Source: Siculibacillus lacustris (GTDB taxonomy: Bacteria; Pseudomonadota; Alphaproteobacteria; Rhizobiales; Ancalomicrobiaceae). Taken from it: 64,000 nt of DNA. The notes beneath the pieces are model-generated. The model was not told the DNA's origin. It was given only the letters and a program-made list of their open reading frames with translations, and searched no databases. Shown in pieces: positions 41,577 through 50,921 of this stretch (positions within the stretch are counted from its first letter, which is position 1; every line of letters begins with the position of its first letter). The stretch covers positions 1 to 64,000 of the forward strand of contig NZ_SJFN01000001.1 in the NCBI RefSeq assembly GCF_004328075.1. The letters run 5' to 3'. Both the position numbers and the translations under genes were made by a program.

Positions 41577-42353
41577 ATGACGACGACGAGCGAGACTGCG
41601 GCGGAGGCACCGCGGAAGACCCTGGAGACGGCGGTCCGGATGGAGGCCGTGAACAAGTGGTACGGCGCCTTCCAGGCGCTGAAGAACGTCGACCTCGAGG
41701 TCAGAAGCGGCGAGCGCATCGTCGTCTGCGGGCCCTCGGGGTCGGGCAAGTCGACGCTGATCCGCTGCATCAACCAGCTCGAGGCGATCCAGTCCGGGCG
41801 GATCTTCGTCGACGGCATCGAACTCACGGCGGGGGGCAAGAACGTCGACGCGATCCGCCGCGAGGTCGGCATGGTGTTCCAGCAGTTCAATCTGTTCCCG
41901 CACATGACGGTGCTGGAGAACTGCACGCTGGCGCCGATGAAGGTGCGGGGCGAGACTCGCGACGCGGCCGAGGCGACGGCGCGCAAGTACCTCGCCCGGG
42001 TCCACATTCCGGAACAGGCCGACAAATATCCGGCGCAACTCTCCGGCGGCCAGCAGCAGCGGGTGGCGATCGCCCGTGCCCTGTGCATGAACCCCAAGAT
42101 CATGCTGTTCGACGAACCGACCTCGGCGCTCGATCCGGAGATGGTCAAGGAGGTCCTCGACACGATGATCGACCTCGCCGACGGCGGCATGACCATGCTG
42201 GTGGTGACCCACGAGATGGGCTTCGCCCGCCGCGTCGCCGACCGGGTGATCTTCATGGATCGCGGCGAGATCGTCGAAATGGCGCCGCCCGACCGGTTCT
42301 TCGACGACCCACAGCACGAACGCACCCGCACCTTCCTCGGCCAGATCGCCTGA
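41577..42353 (+). CDS. Amino-acid ABC transporter ATP-binding protein (GlnQ-like)
   Basis: A 258-residue ATPase with Walker [25 protein letters not shown], signature LSGGQQQR, Walker [16 protein letters not shown] and [10 protein letters not shown], the standard GlnQ/HisP pattern. It is the last gene of the operon. A GGCGGGA/TCCCGCC stem (42354-42379) overlaps the end of the gene and may end transcription. Confidence 0.92.
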   Translation: MTTTSETAAEAPRKTLETAVRMEAVNKWYGAFQALKNVDLEVRSGERIVVCGPSGSGKSTLIRCINQLEAIQSGRIFVDGIELTAGGKNVDAIRREVGMVFQQFNLFPHMTVLENCTLAPMKVRGETRDAAEATARKYLARVHIPEQADKYPAQLSGGQQQRVAIARALCMNPKIMLFDEPTSALDPEMVKEVLDTMIDLADGGMTMLVVTHEMGFARRVADRVIFMDRGEIVEMAPPDRFFDDPQHERTRTFLGQIA

Positions 42354-42551
42354 GGCGGGACCCGGGGGCGGATCCCGCCGCGCCGAGCGCCGGCGAACCG
42401 GCCAGTCGGCCTGCGGACCCCTTCGCTGCGCCGCCGCGAGATCGGGTCTCCCATGCGGCGGCGCAGCAACGCAGGCGTTGCGGGCCGCGGCGGTCGTCTC
42501 TAGAAGAGCTCGGGTCCGGTCGCGGCGACCGAGGCTGCGAGGGACGACCCG

Positions 42552-42941
42552 ATGATCCGCGGTTTCGCGATCCTGCTCTTGTGCCAATTGGTCGGCGAGG
42601 CGATCGCCCGCGGCACCGGTCTGCCGGTGCCCGGGCCGGTGCTCGGCTTCGCCGGGCTGGTGGCGGCGCTCGCCTGGTTCGACCGGCACGGCGACGTCGA
42701 CGACACGATCCTCGCCTCGAGCGATCTCGGACGGGTGTCGAACGGCCTGCTCGCCACGCTGTCGCTGCTGTTCGTGCCGGCCGGCGTCGGGGTGATCCAG
42801 CATCTCGACGTGATCGGCGCGCAAGGGCTGGCGATCACCCTCGCCCTGGTGATCTCGACGGCGGTGACGCTGGCGGTGACCGTCGGCACCTTCGTGGCGG
42901 TCAAACGCTTGATGACCCGCACCGAGGAGCCGCGGCGATGA
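42552..42941 (+). CDS. lrgA: CidA/LrgA family holin-like protein
   Basis: A 129-residue membrane protein with four hydrophobic segments. It contains LCQLVGEAIARGTGLPVPGPVLGF and LGRVSNGLLATLSLLFVPAGVGVIQHLD, the core of the LrgA family, and ends in a short positively charged tail. With LrgB it forms a pair linked to murein hydrolase control or to pyruvate/glycolate-type export. The 198-base gap upstream shows no gene. Confidence 0.88.
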   Translation: MIRGFAILLLCQLVGEAIARGTGLPVPGPVLGFAGLVAALAWFDRHGDVDDTILASSDLGRVSNGLLATLSLLFVPAGVGVIQHLDVIGAQGLAITLALVISTAVTLAVTVGTFVAVKRLMTRTEEPRR

Positions 42942-43651
42942 CCGGCACGGCGCTGTGGGTCTACCTGTCGACCAGTCCGCTGTTCTGGCTGACCGTGACG
43001 CTGATGGTGTGGATCGCCGCCGATCAGCTGTCGCTGGCGGCCAATCGCCATTCGCTGGTCAACCCGGTGCTGGTGTCGATCATCGTGCTGGCTGCGACGC
43101 TGAAGGTGACCGGCACCGACTACCGGGTCTATTTCGACGGCGCCCAATTCGTGCATTTCCTGCTCGGGCCGGCGACGGTGGCGCTGGCCGTGCCGCTCCA
43201 CCGCAATCGCGAGTTGGTGCGCAAGAATCTGGTGCCGATGGCGGCGGCGTTGGTCGTCGGGTCGGTGGTGGCGATCGTCTCGGCGGTGGGGATCGCGCTG
43301 GTCGCCGGGGCCTCGCGCTCGGTGGTGGTGTCGCTGGCGCCGAAGTCGGTGACCGCGGCGGTGGCGATGGCGGTGTCGGAGACGCTGGGCGGGGTACCGG
43401 CGCTGACCGCGACCATGGTGATCGCCACCGGCATCCTCGGGGCGATCCTGCTGACGCCGATGATGGACGCGCTCCGGGTCCGCGATCCGGCGGCGCGCGG
43501 TTTCGCCGCCGGCCTCGCCTCGCACGGCATCGGCACGGCGCGGGCCTTTTCGGTCGATCCGGTGGCCGGCGCCTTCGCCGGCATCGCCATGGCGCTCAAC
43601 GCGCTCCTGACGCCGGTGCTCGCCCCGTTGGTGCTGCGGCTGTTCTTCTGA
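42938..43651 (+). CDS. lrgB: LrgB/CidB family membrane protein
   Basis: A 237-residue integral membrane protein. It includes LVNPVLVSIIVLAATL, FLLGPATVALAVPLHRNRE, SLAPKSVTAAVAMAVSETLGG and ASHGIGTARAFS, the conserved LrgB motifs. The ATG overlaps the lrgA stop by four bases. The pair is complete and appears functional. No LytSR-type regulator is nearby. Confidence 0.9.
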   Translation: MTGTALWVYLSTSPLFWLTVTLMVWIAADQLSLAANRHSLVNPVLVSIIVLAATLKVTGTDYRVYFDGAQFVHFLLGPATVALAVPLHRNRELVRKNLVPMAAALVVGSVVAIVSAVGIALVAGASRSVVVSLAPKSVTAAVAMAVSETLGGVPALTATMVIATGILGAILLTPMMDALRVRDPAARGFAAGLASHGIGTARAFSVDPVAGAFAGIAMALNALLTPVLAPLVLRLFF

Positions 43652-43677
43652 CGGCCGCCGGACTCCCGGAACGGTCG

Positions 43678-43705
43678 TAAATTCGAACGAAGTCCTCGCC
43701 GAAAC
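43678..43705 (+). promoter_or_regulatory. Possible flagellar (sigma-28-like) promoter of chemoreceptor gene
   Basis: TAAA (43678-43681), 16 bases, then GCCGAAAC (43698-43705) resembles the sigma-28 consensus TAAA-N15-GCCGATAA. It lies about 85 bases before the chemoreceptor start in a locally AT-rich stretch. The match is partial and many alphaproteobacteria do not use this factor. Confidence 0.25.
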
Positions 43706-43791
43706 TGTAATTTCAATTTTTATAAACGAATAATCGACCCCTCCGCCGGCAAGAGTGTAGGCCCGACCGACCTCCCGACGAGAGCGAGCAG

Positions 43792-45462
43792 ATGAAGACC
43801 ATTTCCAGCCGTATGTTGGTAATATTTCTATCGCTGTTCCTGTCGATCGTGGGTTTGGCCGGGGTCAGTCTCTACTCAAACTCGCAGATGACCGCCGCTC
43901 TGGAGAGTGTCTTCGCCGACCGGGTGGTTCCCTTGCGTGACCTCAAGGCGGTCTCCGACGCCTATGCCGTCGACATCGTCGACACCACCCACAAGACCCG
44001 GGCGGGTGCGCTGAAGCCCGACCAGGCGATCATCACCGTCGAACACGCGGGAACCGCGGCGCACCGGCGTTGGTCCGCCTACATGGCGACCTACATGGAC
44101 GCCCAGGAGAAGGCGCTGGCCGCGACCGCGGGCGATCGCTTCGCGGCGGCGGATACCGCGGCGGCCGAGCTCGTGACGATCCTGAAGAGCGGCGACCGGG
44201 CGCGCCTGGCGACCTTCGCCGAGACCCGCCTCTATCCGGCGATCGATCCCTTGACCGGGGCGATCGACGACCTGATCAAGCTGCAGGTCACCGAGGCCGA
44301 GGCCTCCTACACCCACGCCGTGGCGATCAACCGGGTGATATGGGGACTGATCGTCGCCTCGATCGTTCTCGGCCTGGGTCTGGTCGCCGGCGGCGCCTGG
44401 ATCGTCCGGCGCTCGGTGGTGCAGCCCCTGGCGGCGATCACCGAGACCATGCATCGCCTCGCCGACCACGATCTCACGGTCGAGATCGGCTCCGCCGGCG
44501 CCCGCGACGAGATCGGTACGATGGCCCGCGCCGTGGTGGTGTTCCGCGACGGGATGCGCGAGGCCGACGGACTGCGCCGCGCTCAGGCCGAGGAAGAGGC
44601 GGCCAAGCGGCTGCGGGCCGAGCGCATCGATGCGCTGCTCGACGGGTTCGACCGCACCGCCGGGCAGATCGTCGGCGTGGTCTCTGCGTCGGCCGGCGAG
44701 TTGCAACTGGCCGCCCGGACCCTGACCGGCGCGGCGGAGGAGGCGACGCGGCAATCGACCGCAGTGTCGGCGGCCTCCGAAGAGGCGACGGCCAACGTCC
44801 TCACCGTGGCGGACGCCTCGGAACGGATCGCCGACTCGTTCCGCCGGATCACCGAGCGGGTCGACGAGGCGGCTTCGGTCTCGGCGGAGGCGGTGCGCGA
44901 GGCCGATACGACGATGCAGTCGGTGAAGGCCCTGACCGCCGGCACGCTGAAGATCGGCGAGATCTCCGGCCTGATCGACGCCATCGCCGCCCAGACCAAT
45001 CTGCTCGCCCTCAATGCGACGATCGAAGCGGCCCGCGCCGGCGAGGCCGGCCGCGGCTTCGCGGTGGTGGCGGCGGAGGTCAAGGGGCTCGCCGACCAGA
45101 CCGCCCGGGCGACCGCCCAGATCACCGCGCAGATCGGCGAGATCCAGGCGTCGAGCGACGGGGCGGTGACGGCGCTGACGACGATCGCCGAGACCGTCGG
45201 CCGTTTCGAGGCGATCTCCGCGGCGATCGCTTCGGCGGTCGACGCCCAGGCGGCGACCAGCGCCGAGATGGCCCGCAACGTCCAGCAGGCGGCGATCGGC
45301 ACCGGCGAGGTCACCACCAACATCGCCGGCGTCAACCGCGCAACGGAAGAGACCTCGTCGGCGGCGACCCAGGTCTACGGCGCCTCGAGCGAACTCACCC
45401 GCCAGGCCGATGCGCTCCGCGACGAGGTCGGACGCTTCCTCGGCGCGGTGCGGGCCGCCTGA
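43792..45462 (+). CDS. Methyl-accepting chemotaxis protein
   Basis: A 556-residue transmembrane chemoreceptor. Membrane helix 1 (residues about 8-28) and helix 2 (about 183-206, [22 protein letters not shown]) flank a 155-residue periplasmic four-helix-bundle-like sensor. A HAMP domain (about 207-260, [23 protein letters not shown]) and a long signalling coiled coil follow, with the hairpin tip [30 protein letters not shown]. There is no C-terminal NWETF-type pentapeptide. The ligand is unknown. The stop abuts the convergent ugpC gene with no spacing. Confidence 0.93.
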   Translation: MKTISSRMLVIFLSLFLSIVGLAGVSLYSNSQMTAALESVFADRVVPLRDLKAVSDAYAVDIVDTTHKTRAGALKPDQAIITVEHAGTAAHRRWSAYMATYMDAQEKALAATAGDRFAAADTAAAELVTILKSGDRARLATFAETRLYPAIDPLTGAIDDLIKLQVTEAEASYTHAVAINRVIWGLIVASIVLGLGLVAGGAWIVRRSVVQPLAAITETMHRLADHDLTVEIGSAGARDEIGTMARAVVVFRDGMREADGLRRAQAEEEAAKRLRAERIDALLDGFDRTAGQIVGVVSASAGELQLAARTLTGAAEEATRQSTAVSAASEEATANVLTVADASERIADSFRRITERVDEAASVSAEAVREADTTMQSVKALTAGTLKIGEISGLIDAIAAQTNLLALNATIEAARAGEAGRGFAVVAAEVKGLADQTARATAQITAQIGEIQASSDGAVTALTTIAETVGRFEAISAAIASAVDAQAATSAEMARNVQQAAIGTGEVTTNIAGVNRATEETSSAATQVYGASSELTRQADALRDEVGRFLGAVRAA

Positions 45463-46593
45463 TCACGCCGCGTCGACCGGGGCCGGCACGACGGCCGCGG
45501 TGGCCGCGGCGCCGAGCGGCGCCTCGAGCCGGCGGCCGGTCGCGGCGTCGAAGAGATGCAGCGCGTCGGGCGGGCAGCCGAAGGCGAGGCCCTCGGGCGC
45601 GCCTTCGACCAGACGGGCCGGCACCTGGGCGACGAAGGTGCGACCGGCGAACAGGCCATGGGCGAGCGCCGCCGGTCCGAGATGTTCGACGAACTGCAGA
45701 TCGAAGCGACCGCGGATCGGCTGCTCGAGCGCCGCTTCGCCGACCACCAGGGCTTCGGGGCGCAGACCGAGGGTGACGGCGCGGCCGGGCGCCAGAGCGA
45801 GGCCGGGCACCGCCAGGGTGGTGCCGTCGGCGAAGGCCAGCGTCTCGTCGCGGCCGACGGTACCGTCGATCAGGTTCATCGGCGGCGAACCGATGAAGCC
45901 GGCGACGAAGCGGCTGGCGGGACGGTGATAGACCTCGGTCGGGGTGCCGATCTGTTCGATCCGGCCGGCGTCGAGCACGACGATGCGATCGGCCAGCGTC
46001 ATCGCCTCGACCTGATCGTGGGTGACGAAGATCGAGGTGGCCGACAGGCGATTGTGCAGGCGGCGGATCTCGATGCGCATCTGCACGCGCAGTTTGGCGT
46101 CGAGATTGGACAAGGGCTCGTCGAACAGGAACACCTTGGGCGAGCGGATCATCGCCCGGCCCATGGCGACGCGCTGACGCTGGCCGCCGGAGAGCTGGGC
46201 GGGACGGCGATCGAGGAGATCGCCGAGCCCGAGGATCGCCGCCACCGCCTCGACCCGGGTGCGCCGCTCGGCCTTGGGCACGCCGGCGACCTTGAGGGCA
46301 TAGGAGATGTTGTCGGCGACGGTCATGTGCGGATAGAGCGCGTAGTTCTGGAACACCATGGCGCAGCCACGCTCACGCGGCTCGAGCTGGTTGACCACCA
46401 CGCCCTCGATGGCGATCTCGCCGCCGGTGATGTCCTCGAGGCCGGCGATCATGCGCAGCAGCGTGGATTTGCCGCAGCCCGAGGGCCCGAGCACCACCAG
46501 GAACTCGCCGGAGCGGATCTCGAGGTCGAGGGCATGGACGATCTGGGTCTTGCCATAGGACTTGGCGACCTTGCGGATGGAAATGTCGGCCAT
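45463..46593 (-). CDS. ugpC: Glycerol-3-phosphate ABC transporter ATP-binding protein
   Basis: A 376-residue MalK/UgpC-type ATPase with Walker [52 protein letters not shown] and a C-terminal TOBE/OB regulatory domain ([13 protein letters not shown] onward). It is the last gene of the ugp operon, 8 bases after ugpE, and ends directly against the convergent chemoreceptor gene. Confidence 0.9.
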   Translation of the reverse strand: MADISIRKVAKSYGKTQIVHALDLEIRSGEFLVVLGPSGCGKSTLLRMIAGLEDITGGEIAIEGVVVNQLEPRERGCAMVFQNYALYPHMTVADNISYALKVAGVPKAERRTRVEAVAAILGLGDLLDRRPAQLSGGQRQRVAMGRAMIRSPKVFLFDEPLSNLDAKLRVQMRIEIRRLHNRLSATSIFVTHDQVEAMTLADRIVVLDAGRIEQIGTPTEVYHRPASRFVAGFIGSPPMNLIDGTVGRDETLAFADGTTLAVPGLALAPGRAVTLGLRPEALVVGEAALEQPIRGRFDLQFVEHLGPAALAHGLFAGRTFVAQVPARLVEGAPEGLAFGCPPDALHLFDAATGRRLEAPLGAAATAAVVPAPVDAA

Positions 46594-46601
46594 GGCGCTT
46601 C

Positions 46602-47516
46602 TCACTTCTCGGTGGCGATGAGGCCGCGGACGAACCATCGCTGCATGACGATCACCACCACCAGGGTCGGGGCCATGACGATCAGGGTCCCGGCCATGGC
46701 GATGTTCCATTCGGGAATGCCGCCGACGTTGGGGATCAATTGCTTCAGTTCGGTGACGGCGGTGGCGTGGCTCGGCTCGGTGGTGACCAGGAGCGGCCAC
46801 AGGTATTGGTTCCAGGCCCACAGGAACATGATGGTGGCGAGCGCCGCGACGTTGTTGCGCGACAGGGGCAGGACCATGTCGAAGAAGAAGCGGATCGGTC
46901 CGGCGCCGTCCATCTTGGCGGCCTCGACCAGTTCGTCGGGCAGCGTCAGGAAGAACTGGCGATAGAGGAAGGTGCCGGTCGCGGTGGCGACCAGCGGCAG
47001 GATCAGGCCGGTGTAGGAATTGAGCAGGCCGAACTGCAGATCGACATGGACGCCGGCGAAGCGTTCGATCAGCCAGGTGAGCCCGGTCACGTCGAGGATC
47101 GCCTGATAGGGGCCGAGGACGTTGGCGGCGACCGCATAGGTCGGGACGATGCGCACCTCGAGCGGCAGCATCAGGGTGACGAAGATCGACCAGAAGATCA
47201 GCTGCCGGCCGGGGAAGCGGAAGAACACGATGGCGTAGGCGGTGAGCGCCGAGACGATCACCTTGCCGCCCGCCACGCCGGCGGCGAAGACGAAGCTGTT
47301 GAACAGCTTGTGGCCGAGGTCGGCGCGGGTCCAGGCTTCCGTGAGATTCTCCAGGAAGTGGCCGCCGGGGATGAGCGGCATCGGCACCAGATTGACGTCG
47401 CGCAGATCGTGCGAGGCGGCGACGGCCACCACCACGAAGGGCAGGACCGCGACGACGAAGCCGAGGGCCAGCACCACCTGGGTGACGACGTCGAGAACAG
47501 GCGTTCGTTCGATCAC
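46602..47516 (-). CDS. ugpE: Glycerol-3-phosphate ABC transporter permease
   Basis: A 304-residue permease with six predicted membrane segments, [15 protein letters not shown] in the periplasmic loop, and the EAA loop [25 protein letters not shown]. The pattern matches UgpE. It follows ugpA by 7 bases and partners it. Confidence 0.9.
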   Translation of the reverse strand: MIERTPVLDVVTQVVLALGFVVAVLPFVVVAVAASHDLRDVNLVPMPLIPGGHFLENLTEAWTRADLGHKLFNSFVFAAGVAGGKVIVSALTAYAIVFFRFPGRQLIFWSIFVTLMLPLEVRIVPTYAVAANVLGPYQAILDVTGLTWLIERFAGVHVDLQFGLLNSYTGLILPLVATATGTFLYRQFFLTLPDELVEAAKMDGAGPIRFFFDMVLPLSRNNVAALATIMFLWAWNQYLWPLLVTTEPSHATAVTELKQLIPNVGGIPEWNIAMAGTLIVMAPTLVVVIVMQRWFVRGLIATEK

Positions 47517-47523
47517 GGTCGCC

Positions 47524-48408
47524 TCACTTGTAGTGGACCCGCCGCTCGATGAAGCGGAACTGGAGGATGGTGAGCCCCATGATGAGGATCATCAGGATGA
47601 TCGACTGGGCCGCCGCGCCGGAATAGTCGAGGCCGCGGAAGCCGTCGAAATAGATCTTGTAGACCATCAGTTCGGTGGCCCGCGCCGGACCGCCGGCGGT
47701 CATGATGTCGACGATGCCGAAGGAGTCCTGGAAGCTCTCGGTGATGTCGATCACCAGCAGGAAGAACACCGTCGGGGTCAGCAGCGGCAGTTGGATGTCG
47801 ACGAGGCGGCGCAGCACGCCGGCGCCGTCGAGCGCCGCCGCCTCGATGTGCGAGCGCGGGATCGACTGCAGCGCCGACAGGAAGAAGATGAAATCGTAGC
47901 CGACGTATTTCCACGAGAAGGCGGCGATCACCGAGATCATCGCGTCGGTGCCGTTCAGGCCCGGATCCCAGATCCCCGGCCAGACGTCGTTGACGAAGGC
48001 GATCAATCCGGCCTGGGGCGCCAGCATGAAGCGGAAGGCCAGCGCCAGGGCCGGCGCGGCGATGCCGTAGGGCCAGATCAGCACCACCCGGTAGAGCCGC
48101 GAGCCGGTCAGTTCGCGATCGACGCAGACCGCCAGCAGCAGGGCGCAGATCATGGCGATCGCGGTCGAGAAGCCGGCGAAGACGATGCTGCGCCAGACCG
48201 AGGCCCAATAGTTGGGATCGGACAGTATCTCGCGGAAATTGTCGAGGCCGACCCAGATGTTGCCGCCGCCCCAGGGCTGCTGCAGGGTCAGCGACCAATA
48301 GACCGCCTGACCGGCCGGCCAATAGAAGAAGGTGAAGATCAGCACGATCTGGGGGATCGCGAAGCCGATGCCGATCCACCATTGGCGATAGGTCGCACGC
48401 TTTTCCAT
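47524..48408 (-). CDS. ugpA: Glycerol-3-phosphate ABC transporter permease
   Basis: A 294-residue permease with the UgpA-type N-terminus (IGFAIPQIVLIFTFFYWPAGQAVYWSL), the FVGLDNFREI-like block WVGLDNFREILSDPNYW and the EAA loop EAAALDGAGVLRRLVDIQLPLLTP. It lies 219 bases after ugpB, with a large inverted repeat between them. Confidence 0.9.
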   Translation of the reverse strand: MEKRATYRQWWIGIGFAIPQIVLIFTFFYWPAGQAVYWSLTLQQPWGGGNIWVGLDNFREILSDPNYWASVWRSIVFAGFSTAIAMICALLLAVCVDRELTGSRLYRVVLIWPYGIAAPALALAFRFMLAPQAGLIAFVNDVWPGIWDPGLNGTDAMISVIAAFSWKYVGYDFIFFLSALQSIPRSHIEAAALDGAGVLRRLVDIQLPLLTPTVFFLLVIDITESFQDSFGIVDIMTAGGPARATELMVYKIYFDGFRGLDYSGAAAQSIILMILIMGLTILQFRFIERRVHYK

Positions 48409-48462
48409 ACGATCCGAAGCTCCACCTCGCGCCTGTCCGCAATCGTCCGAGCCACGCCGTCT

Positions 48463-48582
48463 GCCGTCATCCCCGGCCGGAGTGCGCGGAGCGCACGCCG
48501 GGAAAGGGGATCCAGCGGCGTCCCTCGAACGGAAACGCCCCCTGGATCCCCTTCCCTCGCTGCGCTCGCCGGGGACGACGGC
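48463..48582. repeat. Large inverted repeat between ugpB and ugpA
   Basis: Outer arms GCCGTCATCCCCGGC (48463-48477) and GCCGGGGACGACGGC (48568-48582) differ at one position. Inner arms GGGGATCCAG (48506-48515) and CTGGATCCCC (48542-48551) are perfect. The ATCCCCGGC/GCCGGGGA type is like dispersed intergenic palindromes of alphaproteobacteria. I see no second copy in this window. It sits where it could protect ugpB mRNA. Confidence 0.65.
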
Positions 48583-48627
48583 GCAGCGAGGGGCGGTGAT
48601 CGAGGGGGCTCGTCTCCGGATCAGGGA

Positions 48628-49968
48628 TCAGGGCAGGGTCTTGCCCTTGTAGGTCGCCTCGAAGCGGCGCAGCACGGCGTTGCCGCGAGTGACGATGCCG
48701 TCGATGGCGGTCTGGACGTCGGACTTGCCGGAGAAGATCTCCTGCAGGCCGTTGCCGACCTCGGCGCGGATCTGGGTGAAGCCGCCCAGCCGGATGCCGC
48801 GGGTGACGGCCGAGGGCTCGGCGGCGGTCAGCGAGGCGATCGCCACTTCACGGCCCTTGTAGGGGGCCTTGTCGTAGAACCCTTGCGCCTTCATGTATTC
48901 GAAGCCGGAGGTGGTGACCGGGATGTAACCGGTGACGGTCGACCAGAACAGCGCGCTCTCGGGCTTGGCGATGAAGGCGAGGAAGGCGGCCGCGCCCTTG
49001 TATTCGGCGGGCGACTTGCCCTTCAGCACCCACAGCGAGGCGCCGCCGACCAGGCTGTTCTGACGCTTGACGCCGGCATAGACCGGCAGCGGCGCGACGT
49101 CCCAGGAGAGGCCGTCCTTGGCGGTCTTGGCGACCGTGCCGTGATCGCCGACCGAGGTCATGATCATCTGGCAGTCGCCGCCGGCGAAGGCCTGGACCAT
49201 GTCCTGACCCTGCTCCTTGGCCTTGATCTTGACGAGGCCGGCGTCATACCACTTCTTCAGATCGGTGACGTACTTGACGAACTTGGTCTTGTTGAACACC
49301 AGTTCCGCGTCGAGCCCGTCGAAACCGTTGTTCTTGCTGGCGATCGGCTCGTTGTGCAGGGCCGAGAACTGCTCCAGCAGCTGCCAGCTCTCGTTGGCCG
49401 AGATATTGATGGCGACCGGGCACTCGTAGCCGGCGGCCTTCAGCTTGGTCGCGTCGGCTTCGACCTCTTCCCAGGTCTTGGGGGCTTCGGTCTTGCCGAT
49501 CTTCTCGAAGGCGGCCTTGTTCCAATAGAGCAGCGCGGTCGAGGAGTTGAAGGGGAAGGAGAACATCTCGCCCTTCGAGGTGGCGTAGTAGGACGAGATG
49601 CCGTGGATGTAGTCGCCCCATTTGATGTCGTAGCCGTTGTCGGTCATCAGCTTGTTGGCCGGATAGAAGGCTTCCGACAGCATCATGGTGGCGGTGCCGA
49701 CGTCGTAGACCTGGACGACGGTCGGCTGTTTGTTGGCGCGGAAGGCGGCGATGGTGTTCTGCAGCGCGGCGTCGTAGTTGCCCTGGCTGGTGCAGACCAC
49801 TTCGAAGTCGCCCTGGGCGGCGTTGAAGCGGCCGCAGACGTCCTGGACGCGCTTCTCGAGGTCGCCGCTGAGGCCGAACCAGAAGTCGAACTTGGTCTTG
49901 TCGGCGGCGGGCGCCGCGGCCGACGTCAGCACGACGGCGACGGTGGCGAGCAGGATCTTCTTGAGCAT
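48628..49968 (-). CDS. ugpB: Glycerol-3-phosphate ABC transporter substrate-binding protein
   Basis: A 446-residue periplasmic protein with a Sec signal (cleavage near AAPAA, residue 22). UgpB landmarks are FWFGLSGDLEKRVQDVCGRFNAAQ, VQVYDVGTATMM, SFPFNSSTALLYWNKAAFEKIG, SLVGGASLWVLKGK and GYIPVTTSGFEYM. It binds sn-glycerol 3-phosphate or glycerophosphodiesters. The order ugpB-ugpA-ugpE-ugpC and a Pho box 82 bases before the start support phosphate-starvation control, as in other bacteria. Confidence 0.93.
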   Translation of the reverse strand: MLKKILLATVAVVLTSAAAPAADKTKFDFWFGLSGDLEKRVQDVCGRFNAAQGDFEVVCTSQGNYDAALQNTIAAFRANKQPTVVQVYDVGTATMMLSEAFYPANKLMTDNGYDIKWGDYIHGISSYYATSKGEMFSFPFNSSTALLYWNKAAFEKIGKTEAPKTWEEVEADATKLKAAGYECPVAINISANESWQLLEQFSALHNEPIASKNNGFDGLDAELVFNKTKFVKYVTDLKKWYDAGLVKIKAKEQGQDMVQAFAGGDCQMIMTSVGDHGTVAKTAKDGLSWDVAPLPVYAGVKRQNSLVGGASLWVLKGKSPAEYKGAAAFLAFIAKPESALFWSTVTGYIPVTTSGFEYMKAQGFYDKAPYKGREVAIASLTAAEPSAVTRGIRLGGFTQIRAEVGNGLQEIFSGKSDVQTAIDGIVTRGNAVLRRFEATYKGKTLP

Positions 49969-50050
49969 GGGCCGTTCCTCGATTGCGCGGAGCGGCGGCC
50001 CGACGGGCCCCGCTGCGTCAGGGAGATGCGGCGGACATTGCTCGGACGAG

Positions 50051-50090
50051 ATGACGGTCGGCCGACGCTTTCATGACGGTCGAATGAATT
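50051..50090 (-). promoter_or_regulatory. Four-repeat Pho box (PhoB site) of ugp operon
   Basis: Read on the minus strand, four 7-base units are separated by exactly 4 bases each: AATTCAT (50090-50084), CCGTCAT (50079-50073), GCGTCGG (50068-50062) and CCGTCAT (50057-50051). The consensus is CTGTCAT with 11-base periodicity. A weak -10-like CAATGT starts 10 bases after the last unit, the usual Pho-promoter layout. The downstream gene is ugpB, a known PhoB target in other species. Confidence 0.75.
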
Positions 50091-50148
50091 CGCCCGGCTC
50101 TCCCCAGGCGAGGCGCGGGCGGCGGGGAGGCGCCGCCCGCAACCCGCG

Positions 50149-50781
50149 TCAGAGGGCGGCGCCGGCGCGGGCCGAGCCGAAGATCGTGTCGCGTGGGGGC
50201 AGTTCGCCCGAGGCGAGCCCGGCGATCCATTCGTCGGTCGGCAGGACCGCGGCGAAGCGCGCCTGCATCACCACCAGGCACACGCGGTGGATCTCCTCGG
50301 CGGTGGCCCGGCCGGCGCGGTTGGCGTAAGCCAGCGACCCGGTGGCGTCGGACAGAACTTCGACGGCGAAGCCCATGTGCAGCGCGTGGATCACCGTCGA
50401 CAGATCGCAGTTGTGGGTCATGTAGCCGACCACGGTGATCGTCTCGATCGCCCGGGCGCGCAGCCAGGATTCGAGGTCGGTGCCGGTGAAGGCGCTGGGC
50501 AGGGCCTTGTCGATCAGGTGGTCGCGCGGGCGGTTCGCCACGACGGGGTGGAGGGTGCCGCCGTGGCTGCCGCGGGCGAAGATCGGCGCGGTCTCGGGGG
50601 CGTTCTGGCGGATCACCACCACGGGAATCCCGGCGGCGGTGGCGGCGTCCATGGCGCGGCCGATCGCCGCGATGCTCTCGGCGAAGGGCGGATGGACGAT
50701 CGGCAGGCCGCCGCCGTCGTAGTCGTTCTGGACGTCGACGACGATCAGGGCGCGGCGCGGGGCGGCGTTCGGTGCGGTCAT
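50149..50781 (-). CDS. Cysteine hydrolase, isochorismatase family
   Basis: A 210-residue hydrolase. The catalytic triad is visible: Asp in ALIVVDVQNDY, Lys in DHLIDKALPSAF and Cys in VVGYMTHNCDLSTVIHAL. Members cleave nicotinamide, N-carbamoyl compounds, biuret or related amides, and specificity cannot be read here. GAGGAG lies 6 bases before the ATG at 50781. It is divergent from a GlxA-like regulator gene, its probable controller. Confidence 0.88.
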   Translation of the reverse strand: MTAPNAAPRRALIVVDVQNDYDGGGLPIVHPPFAESIAAIGRAMDAATAAGIPVVVIRQNAPETAPIFARGSHGGTLHPVVANRPRDHLIDKALPSAFTGTDLESWLRARAIETITVVGYMTHNCDLSTVIHALHMGFAVEVLSDATGSLAYANRAGRATAEEIHRVCLVVMQARFAAVLPTDEWIAGLASGELPPRDTIFGSARAGAAL

Positions 50782-50921
50782 GAGGCTCTCCTCGGGTCGA
50801 AGGGGGTGGCGTGGCGCCGATCCCGTGGTCGCATGGACGGGGCTTGCGGCGTGAGTGGCCCGAATGCCATCATGCGCGGTGATCGGGCCAATATGCCCGA
50901 CGCTCGACGAGACCCTCCGCC

